32,011 nt of DNA from an uncultured Clostridia bacterium (GTDB lineage Bacteria > Bacillota > Clostridia > UBA1381): NCBI GenBank assembly GCA_959602045.1, contig CAUGRT010000032.1:1-32011 (forward strand), in the 5' to 3' direction. Each line of letters starts with the position of its first letter. Positions within the stretch are counted from its first letter, which is position 1. The notes beneath the pieces were generated by a model. It made no database searches and was not told the origin of the DNA. It saw nothing but the letters and a program-made list of their open reading frames with translations. Positions 25,333 through 32,011 of this stretch are shown one piece after another. The position numbers and the translations under genes were made by a program.

Positions 25333-28254
25333 ATGAGAAAGTGCCTGGATGTATTTTTTATGACGATCTTCGCTGTTTTTTTGCTTCAAGCTGCCGCCGG
25401 AGCAGCCGGCCCGGTCGGAAGGTATTTTCCGTTAAGCGGCGATATGGAGATTAGCGGTGATTTTAAAGAAATGCCGTCGGATAACACGGTAAATCTGATT
25501 GCAATAAAGTCTCCGGCAAATTATCTATCTTTCTCTGAAAAGGATATTTTTTATATATCGTCTACGCAGCCGGGAAATGACGGAAGCTATGCGTTTGTAT
25601 TTCATCCGGGAGAGGAATATAAAAACCTCAATATTTACATCAAATCCGAAAACAAGTATGAGCCTGTCGAGATTTTTAAATTTGAGGATCCGGGATATAC
25701 AGCTGCTTTTACGGGAGCAAAAATCTATCTTTCAAATGATGTACTTTCCGTCGGTTCGGAAGCTGAAATTGAAGCAAAAGCTTTTGGGGAAAACGGAGAA
25801 GAGCTTTGCATAGAATCCTGTGAGTTTTATACGGACAATTCGGATTGTGTTGAAATCAGCGGAAATCGGATTTTAGGATTGCACGCCGGAAATGCAAATG
25901 TATATGCAAGAGTTACTGTATATGAAAAAACGATCGAAACAGCTCCAATCTGTATCTCTGTGCGAAAGGATAATGAAGTAACGGAGATTATTGGTGTTAC
26001 AATGAAAAAAGACGGTGAAATATTAGATATTGCCGGGGATATATCCGATGCGGACAGTGCAGTATTTGCTTTTAATACAGCGGCTGTTATCAAGGGTATG
26101 GAAATGCTTGATTTGAAAACAGGTGAAAAAAGTATTTTGGAAGGGGAGTTCAATTCCTCCTCCAAAAGCTTTACGGTGCGCTTTGAGGAAGAACTGGGGT
26201 ACGGAAAATATAAATTTTTGCCGATAACTGAAGACGGCAGTTATATTTCGCCGATTATTGAAGGCTGTGATTTCAATTTTGGGATTCCTCAAGAAACAGC
26301 GCCGGGGTGTACATATCTTTTGAATTTTACGCTATATAACTATAGGGGATACTCGATTCCGATCAGTGATGTGATGCTGTCGGGCGATTCTGTAAATGAA
26401 GGGCAATTCATGCCGGTTCAACCCGGAATCCATACCATTTCGGCAAGCTTTTCATACAACGGCATTGAAAAAAACGTCCGTGAAACGGTATGTGTTGAGG
26501 ATGTTCAGACCATCATTCCAAGGGTGAAAAAATTGTGTATGGAGGTGGGTGAAACACAAAAACTCAATTTTTATGCTATCGGTTCCGGCGGGGGTATGCT
26601 AACTGTCACTCCTGAATTTTCATCATCGAATGAACGGAAAATCTCCGTTTTGGAGGATGGCACGCTGAATGCAAAGCAGCAGGGAACAGCAGATATTACA
26701 ATAAAGTGCGGCGAGGCTTTTGCTAAGGTGAAAATATATGTCGGGATTGAGGGGAATAAAGATATTTCGGCAGGAAATATGATAGCAGTCCCTGCAAAGA
26801 TGGAGGTTGGCGAACAACAAAATGCATATGTCGGTGATTATAGTTTGACGGGCGTAGAAACAAAGTCGGAAGGTATATTCACATCAGACAATGAGAATGT
26901 TATAAAGATCATCAATGGCAATATTGTTGAGGCTGTAGGCTGCGGCACCGCTGTGATCAGCACAAAAATCGGCGATCATACGCTTAAAAAGAAAATCAGT
27001 GTAGGTTCTTCGGTTGCAGTATCGGCAGAGCTTGAGATGAAATCATCCTCTCTTCCGTTAGGCAAATACGATACACCTAAGCTTGTGATAAATTCTAATG
27101 AATATTTATCATATGGTGAATATACGCTTTATTCTGAGAATCCGGATGTAATCGCTGTATCGGACAACTTGATTTATGCAAAAAGCGTAGGACAGTCAGA
27201 CATTTATGCGGTGCTTGCTGACGGAACGATTACAAAGCCTGTCAATATAACTGCTTTTGAACCCTGCGGTGGATATTTGATTGACAAAATGGAGAATATG
27301 GATCATATATTTTTCATGGATTCCGATCTTAAGCTTTCAAAAAACGGCATTATGTCCAAAACAGCTAAAGTAGAACCATTATCTTTTATTTATAGGCTCG
27401 GTGGAGATATTCATGATTTTATTATCTATGATTACATTTGTAATCCGTCCTATGAAAGTGAGGATGTTCATGTGTATGTTTCAGTGGATAATGATACCTA
27501 TACGGAAGTAAGTGGTATAAAACGGATCAAAGGGCAGCAAATAAACGGATGGGGCACAGATGCGCTGGTTTGCAAGGATATTCCGTCCGGTATGAGATAT
27601 TTGAAGATTGAGATCAATAACCTTCAAGCAGCGCAAGCGACAATCATATCAGGTGTGGAAATCGGTTACAGCAGCGTACCGGAGGTGATTGACTTTAAAG
27701 TCATTGATGATTGCAAGGAGGATGAAATTTACAAAAACATCCTGGGTCGGAAAGCTGTTATTACATTTAATCAGCCGATTAATCCGGATACGCTCAACAA
27801 TATACTGTTATCTGAAGGAGAAATCTCAAATCCGTATTATGACGCGGATTTATGCAGATATGAGTTTGTTATCAATGACAAATCATATGATGATTTTACG
27901 CTTGCGATAACCGGTGTATCGGATTATACAGGCAGGGAAAATAACCCATTCACGGCGAGCATCAGTGCGCTTTCTGGAAAATATGCAGTCACGGGACATG
28001 TTATTTATGAGGTGGGTGAAAAACTTTTGGCGCAGAGGGTTATTCTAAAAAATGATACGCTCTTTTATAAGCAATATGCTGTAATATCCGCCGACTATGA
28101 TTCAAACGGCAGACTGATAGCGTGTAAAACGATAGCAGAGGGAAATATAAGTCCGACAGAAACATCTTATGTGTTTGCTGCATGCAATCCCAATTCAAAG
28201 CTTTTTATATGGGAAACGCTCTCAAGCATGAAACCGGTTGAACAGAATGATTAA
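25333..28254 (+). CDS. Secreted multi-domain Ig-like protein, related to its upstream neighbour
   Basis: The 973-residue protein has a signal peptide (about 1-25) and a beta-rich N-terminus (about 26-120). Several Ig-like units follow, the clearest Big_2-like ones at about 125-210, 390-472 and 562-640. Next are a discoidin-like sandwich (about 650-782, with VHVYVSVDNDTYTEV and YLKIEINN), a Big_5-like unit (about 783-875), and a C-terminal module (about 883-973) ending KLFIWETLSSMKP. The last three parts match the C-terminal order of the protein at 22493, so the two are probably diverged paralogues. No catalytic motif or anchor was recognised. The start at 25333 has GGGAAAGGA with 9-base spacing; an in-frame ATG at 25276 overlaps the previous gene and lacks a signal peptide at its start. 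Confidence 0.82.
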   Translation: MRKCLDVFFMTIFAVFLLQAAAGAAGPVGRYFPLSGDMEISGDFKEMPSDNTVNLIAIKSPANYLSFSEKDIFYISSTQPGNDGSYAFVFHPGEEYKNLNIYIKSENKYEPVEIFKFEDPGYTAAFTGAKIYLSNDVLSVGSEAEIEAKAFGENGEELCIESCEFYTDNSDCVEISGNRILGLHAGNANVYARVTVYEKTIETAPICISVRKDNEVTEIIGVTMKKDGEILDIAGDISDADSAVFAFNTAAVIKGMEMLDLKTGEKSILEGEFNSSSKSFTVRFEEELGYGKYKFLPITEDGSYISPIIEGCDFNFGIPQETAPGCTYLLNFTLYNYRGYSIPISDVMLSGDSVNEGQFMPVQPGIHTISASFSYNGIEKNVRETVCVEDVQTIIPRVKKLCMEVGETQKLNFYAIGSGGGMLTVTPEFSSSNERKISVLEDGTLNAKQQGTADITIKCGEAFAKVKIYVGIEGNKDISAGNMIAVPAKMEVGEQQNAYVGDYSLTGVETKSEGIFTSDNENVIKIINGNIVEAVGCGTAVISTKIGDHTLKKKISVGSSVAVSAELEMKSSSLPLGKYDTPKLVINSNEYLSYGEYTLYSENPDVIAVSDNLIYAKSVGQSDIYAVLADGTITKPVNITAFEPCGGYLIDKMENMDHIFFMDSDLKLSKNGIMSKTAKVEPLSFIYRLGGDIHDFIIYDYICNPSYESEDVHVYVSVDNDTYTEVSGIKRIKGQQINGWGTDALVCKDIPSGMRYLKIEINNLQAAQATIISGVEIGYSSVPEVIDFKVIDDCKEDEIYKNILGRKAVITFNQPINPDTLNNILLSEGEISNPYYDADLCRYEFVINDKSYDDFTLAITGVSDYTGRENNPFTASISALSGKYAVTGHVIYEVGEKLLAQRVILKNDTLFYKQYAVISADYDSNGRLIACKTIAEGNISPTETSYVFAACNPNSKLFIWETLSSMKPVEQND

Positions 28255-28329
28255 GATTGATGAAATAAAAAGGAGAGTCAAAATTAACTAAATTATAATA
28301 GAAGATTATACTGTGAGGAGAGGATAAGA

Positions 28330-30414
28330 ATGATTGATTATACAATTCAAAAAGGAAAAATCAAGGCGGAGGATGGAGTGCCGAATCTTCCGAGGTGGTA
28401 TTGCGATGATTTGATTGCGATGGAAAATGACAAATATGGGATTTCAAAGGTGGAATATTTCAATCGCACGACCAAAGGAATCCCCACCGTGTTTTTTGAT
28501 GATATGTGGGGCGGCATGAAATTTTATATTCAATGTGGAGGAAACTGTTATTCGGAGAATATCAAAAATACAGTGGTAATGCCTTACGGATTCTGCGGAA
28601 CTTGGAAAACTGAATTTGGAGATTTTCAATATAGCAGGCGCATTATCAACAATACAATAGTAACAACTATTAAAACGGGGGACGCTGTGCCCGATCATGC
28701 AGCTTTCAGCTTAGAGTTTCTGGATGGTTTTTGTCTTAAACCGCAGAAATGGGGAGATTTTCGGTTAATAGATCAAATAAAACGTGAATGGGGAAAATGG
28801 CAGTTTACGAATAATACTTTAAAAATATATTTTAATGAACCTGAAGAAAATGCTTCAACCCATATTGTTATCGGCGGTAATTTTGATATGCAATATGTGA
28901 AACGTACATTAGGTGGAAAAAATATTCTTACCGGTCCTTGTTTTTTGCCGAATCATGAATATTCATTTTATATTTCGTTTGATGAAGCGGATGAAAAAGC
29001 AGATAGGCGTTTGGAAGAAACAAAACGGGAAGAAAATGCTTTCATCAAAGAGCAGGAAGAAAGATACCTTCGTGTGGCAAATCGTGTTCCGATTCTACAA
29101 AGCCCGTATGAGTCCCTTAATCGCTTTTTTGAGCTTGCACCGCTTTATCATGAATCGTGTAAGGTTCAGTCTGTACCGGGAGCCATACGAGCAAAAACGC
29201 ATTGCTACTGGGTATGGGGCTGGGATGGCATGAGTTCGAATTATGCATATGCATATTTGGGAGATGTCGAGTTTATGGGACAGCTTTTGGAGCTTTATAT
29301 GCAAACCGCGGATAGCAATGGAGGCATTGTCCATTGTTTTAATCGGGATATGACCCATAAAATTACAAGTATGTATTCTGCTCAGGGGTTTTATATCAGC
29401 CTGTTATATCAATATCACATTAACGGAGGGGATATAACGCCGTATTATGATTTTGCAAAGAAATTACTGCGGACCATTTTGAGCCATGAAGTAAAAAATC
29501 TCGGACTTTGTGATGGCTGGTCGTTATTCCCTGATTTTCGTGAAGCGATCATGGAAACAGGAAATGATATCAGTACATTTAATAACAGCAGTCTTTACTG
29601 TGCAGTTTCGGCGATGGAATATATGGCACAAGAAATGGGAGATCATGAAACTTATAAGGAAGCTTCGGAATTTACCGAACGAACGCGTAAGAACTTTTCA
29701 AATATATTTTTTGATAAAGAAAATGGATATTTTGTATCTTCGGTACAGTCAGAAACTCTTGAAAAACGTCCTTCGTATACCTCCATGGCGATAAAATGGG
29801 ATAGTCCGTTTTGCCGCGATTTGGTGACTGGCAAAAATCGGGAGGTGATAAGATTTTTCGAGAAGAATTTTATTAAAAGACCGGGGATTGCACCATTGCC
29901 GTCATGGGGAAAGTCGTATGATTTTGATTCAAATCAGGCACATTCATGGTGGCCGGCAACAAGTGAATATTTTGCGCGACTGATCAATGAAGAAAATAGA
30001 AAAGATTTAATTGATAAATTTATATCATGGATAGAATATTGGACAGACAAACTGATGTGCCCGGAGGGGGTAGACTGCTATGTGGAAACAGAAACTCCGG
30101 ATACGGATTTTTGGACATGCATCAATGGTGCATGGCAGGCGTATTCTATTCGCGCTTGGTATGAAGCGGTTGTACATGCTGTTGTAGGTGTGGAAATTGC
30201 AAATGACGGAATTTATTTATATCCATATTCGGGAGAAGAGATGTCGCTTTTGGGGCTTAATTTCGGACAGAAGAAGCTGGATGTCTATATGAAAGGAAGC
30301 GGGACAAAAATCAAAAATGTAACTGTGGATGGACAGAAACTCGGAGCGATATATAAAATAGAAAAAAAATATTTGTCGGATCATAGCGTGATTGAAGTGG
30401 AAAGATGTGTTTAA
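28330..30414 (+). CDS. Cytoplasmic six-hairpin (alpha/alpha-barrel) glycosidase, family uncertain
   Basis: The 694-residue protein has no signal peptide. It has an N-terminal beta-sandwich (about 1-220), an (alpha/alpha)6 barrel (about 250-610) and a small C-terminal beta domain (about 618-694, with DGIYLYPYSG). The signature YWVWGWDGM (about 293-301, Asp299) resembles the catalytic-site region of GH63/glycogen-debranching/trehalase-like enzymes. The rhamnosidase GH78 and GH65 folds share the same overall plan. Other likely active-site parts are NGGIVHCF (about 330) and AHSWWPATSEYFARL (about 537). It probably hydrolyses oligosaccharides brought in by the importer. Start: GAGGAGAGGA lies just upstream of the ATG. 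The 75-bp gap before it also holds an orphan AAGGAGAG with no reading frame after it. Confidence 0.82.
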   Translation: MIDYTIQKGKIKAEDGVPNLPRWYCDDLIAMENDKYGISKVEYFNRTTKGIPTVFFDDMWGGMKFYIQCGGNCYSENIKNTVVMPYGFCGTWKTEFGDFQYSRRIINNTIVTTIKTGDAVPDHAAFSLEFLDGFCLKPQKWGDFRLIDQIKREWGKWQFTNNTLKIYFNEPEENASTHIVIGGNFDMQYVKRTLGGKNILTGPCFLPNHEYSFYISFDEADEKADRRLEETKREENAFIKEQEERYLRVANRVPILQSPYESLNRFFELAPLYHESCKVQSVPGAIRAKTHCYWVWGWDGMSSNYAYAYLGDVEFMGQLLELYMQTADSNGGIVHCFNRDMTHKITSMYSAQGFYISLLYQYHINGGDITPYYDFAKKLLRTILSHEVKNLGLCDGWSLFPDFREAIMETGNDISTFNNSSLYCAVSAMEYMAQEMGDHETYKEASEFTERTRKNFSNIFFDKENGYFVSSVQSETLEKRPSYTSMAIKWDSPFCRDLVTGKNREVIRFFEKNFIKRPGIAPLPSWGKSYDFDSNQAHSWWPATSEYFARLINEENRKDLIDKFISWIEYWTDKLMCPEGVDCYVETETPDTDFWTCINGAWQAYSIRAWYEAVVHAVVGVEIANDGIYLYPYSGEEMSLLGLNFGQKKLDVYMKGSGTKIKNVTVDGQKLGAIYKIEKKYLSDHSVIEVERCV

Positions 30415-30501
30415 TGTGCTTCAAAAATAATATAGCGGTAGGAAGTACTATATGATCTATGTGATTATAAACTATTATTGGTGTGAAAGCTGGGATAGAA
30501 A

Positions 30502-31890
30502 GTGAAAAACAGAATTGAAATGCCATTGATCTTTTCGGATAATATGGTTTTGCAGCGCGATCAAAAAATTCCGGTCTGGGGAAAAAGTGACGGAGATGTA
30601 GAAGTAATATTTGGCGAAAAACGATATACCGGCAATGTCAAGAATGGACATTTTAAGCTTTACCTCGATAATCATGATGCGGCGGAAAATATGGAGTTGG
30701 TGATTCGGTGCGGGGAAGAAACGCTCACATACAAAAATATTTCGGTAGGTGAGGTATGGATTGCAGGCGGTCAGTCCAATATGGAATGGCCGCTTGAGAA
30801 TAGCACAGACGGCTGCTTTGATATGCAGTTTGCAGCTTTGGAGGATCATGTTCGATATTTTTCCGCGCTGCATTTTGATGATGAAAAAAATCAATATATT
30901 AGTAAAAATAATAAATCGGTATGGAGCAGTGTTTTATCCGATAATGGGAAAATAAGCGCATGTGCATACTACTTTGCAAAGCGTTTATATTCAAAACTGA
31001 ATGTACCGATTGGAATTATAGATTGTAATGCCGGAGCAACAAGTATTTTTCATTGGATCCCGGAAGAGTTTCTGGATAATGAAGAATTTATTCCATACGT
31101 CAATGGCTATGATGAATTTATTTTGGGAAAAAGAATATCAGGAAACAATAAAATTATGGGAGCGGCGATTTCTGCTTCTTATGGAACATGTTTCGAGAAT
31201 TATATGAGAGAACTTTGCCCATATTCCGCGAGGGGAGTAATATGGTATCAGGGAGAAGCTGATGCTGCCGGAAAAGAGTCTGCTGAAATATATGTACAGG
31301 CATTTAAAACCTTAGTGAAATCATGGCGCGAGAAATTAGAGAATGATAACCTATTGTTTATTTCTGTGTTACTTGCCGGATATGGTGGTGAATGGATTGG
31401 AGGAAATAAAGCCAAAGCATGGGCATATATGCGTAATGCGCAGATTCAAGCTTGCGAAAATACACATACCTGTTATGTTAGCGCCATTGATCGCGGAGGG
31501 GTTGATAATATTCATCCGGCAGAAAAAATCATAGTGGGACAAAGGCTTGCAGGATGCGCTCTTAATAAGGCATATGCAATGAGCATTAAATGGAAATGCC
31601 CTACTATGAGAACTATATCTATAGAAAATGGTATTTTAAAGATATATTTTAATCATACATATGGGAGATTATTTGCAAGTTGCTGTGAGGGATGTGATAT
31701 TGCCCTAAAAGATAGTCTTAAACTATGGCATTGGTATCAGACGGTCGTATCAGAAGATCATCTTGAGGTGAAAATAGGAGATTTGAAAATAACAAAAGTA
31801 CGATTTTGCTACTGTAATAATCCGAAGATAAGAATATATAACCAATACGGTTTACCGGCAGTACCGTTTGAATATACTTTTGATAATTGA
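30502..31890 (+). CDS. Sialate O-acetylesterase-like enzyme (SASA domain), cytoplasmic
   Basis: The 462-residue protein shows the SASA-domain landmarks: SDNMVLQR near the N-terminus, GGQSNMEWP (Ser92 nucleophile), IWYQGEAD (about 247-254), and DNIHP (Asp335, His338). These enzymes hydrolyse O-acetyl esters. In plant-glycan loci they commonly act on acetylated xylan or pectin fragments, so a sialic acid substrate is not implied. There is no signal peptide, so it should act inside the cell after import. It lies 87 bp after the six-hairpin glycosidase. The start is GTG with a modest GGGATAG site; the next in-frame ATG is only 6 codons on and would remove little, so the exact start is uncertain. 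Confidence 0.9.
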   Translation: MKNRIEMPLIFSDNMVLQRDQKIPVWGKSDGDVEVIFGEKRYTGNVKNGHFKLYLDNHDAAENMELVIRCGEETLTYKNISVGEVWIAGGQSNMEWPLENSTDGCFDMQFAALEDHVRYFSALHFDDEKNQYISKNNKSVWSSVLSDNGKISACAYYFAKRLYSKLNVPIGIIDCNAGATSIFHWIPEEFLDNEEFIPYVNGYDEFILGKRISGNNKIMGAAISASYGTCFENYMRELCPYSARGVIWYQGEADAAGKESAEIYVQAFKTLVKSWREKLENDNLLFISVLLAGYGGEWIGGNKAKAWAYMRNAQIQACENTHTCYVSAIDRGGVDNIHPAEKIIVGQRLAGCALNKAYAMSIKWKCPTMRTISIENGILKIYFNHTYGRLFASCCEGCDIALKDSLKLWHWYQTVVSEDHLEVKIGDLKITKVRFCYCNNPKIRIYNQYGLPAVPFEYTFDN

Positions 31891-31982
31891 ACGTCAGAGC
31901 CGACGGTATCGAAACAATACAGTCATGAAAGAGAATCTCCCAAAAACGTTACTTTTTTTATAATGAAAGGAATATTTATACT

Positions 31983-32011
31983 ATGAAATGTACTGTCAAC
32001 AACAAAAGCCA
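31983..32011 (+). CDS. Start of a further gene, cut by the window edge
   Basis: An ATG preceded by GAAAGGA (11-base spacing) opens a frame, MKCTVNNKS, that is uninterrupted to the edge. Its direction and the 92-bp gap fit continuation of the operon. Nine codons are too few to assign a function. Confidence 0.45.

Noticed and set aside
8190..28254. Cellulosome-type dockerin/cohesin or LPXTG sorting signals in the exoproteins
   Set aside because: No duplicated dockerin loops, no LPXTG motif and no C-terminal hydrophobic tail were seen; only one isolated EF-hand-like loop is present.
28294..28299. TATAAT in the gap before the six-hairpin glycosidase
   Set aside because: No -35-like hexamer lies 16-18 bp upstream, and the gap lacks the GTAAA...GTATTG box.
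31959..31964. TATAAT before the last, truncated gene
   Set aside because: There is no -35 at a suitable distance, and a start there would lie beyond the ribosome binding site.
1..32011. CRISPR array, tRNA/rRNA genes, insertion sequence or phage genes
   Set aside because: I found no regularly spaced repeats, cloverleaf or rRNA-like segments, transposase or integrase frames.

Overview
The window looks like a carbohydrate-utilisation locus from an AT-rich anaerobic member of the Bacillota, most likely class Clostridia. The signs are YesN/YesM-type regulation, an LplB/LplC/LipO-type importer, S-layer-homology (SLH) anchoring, very large Sec-exported proteins built from bacterial Ig-like domains, and strong AGGAGG ribosome binding sites. 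A gut or digester pectin degrader of the Monoglobus kind would fit. That genus-level idea is a guess from architecture only.

Layout. Positions 1-220 hold a long near-perfect hairpin (68-136) and a terminator (163-189) but no gene. A cytoplasmic SGNH esterase gene runs leftwards (221-961). After a 374-bp divergent promoter region come a YesN-like response regulator (1336-2661) and a YesM-like histidine kinase (2679-4385), closed by a perfect 17-bp terminator stem (4434-4475). A second promoter region (4386-4708) starts a rightward run of eleven co-oriented genes with short gaps: two permeases and a lipoprotein binding protein (4709-8158); a 1445-residue SLH protein (8190-12527); a right-handed beta-helix protein (12545-14917); a secreted SGNH esterase with Ig-like domains (15049-18429); a second beta-helix protein (18497-22459); two large apparently non-catalytic beta-sandwich/Ig-like exoproteins (22493-25312, 25333-28254); a cytoplasmic six-hairpin glycosidase (28330-30414); a sialate-O-acetylesterase-like enzyme (30502-31890); and the start of one more gene (31983 to the edge).

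Proposed working: the exoproteins bind, deacetylate and cut a complex acetylated polysaccharide outside the cell. The ABC importer takes up the fragments, using an ATPase encoded elsewhere. The cytoplasmic glycosidase and esterases finish the job, and YesM/YesN controls the set. The substrate is not proven; acetylated pectin or another branched plant glycan is the best guess.

The strongest new observation is regulatory. The three predicted promoters (esterase, two-component system, transporter operon) share GTAAA-N2-A-N3-GTATTG, in which the final TTG begins the -35 box, with a 17-bp spacer to the -10 in each case. A second, weaker copy lies exactly 31 bp upstream in all three. This is a good candidate for the YesN operator and implies autoregulation plus coordinated control. 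Other points of interest are a C-terminal module ending in an F/Y-x-W motif shared by three exoproteins, a two-block SLH region in the middle of the surface protein, and a perfect 28-bp palindrome in a signal-peptide coding region.
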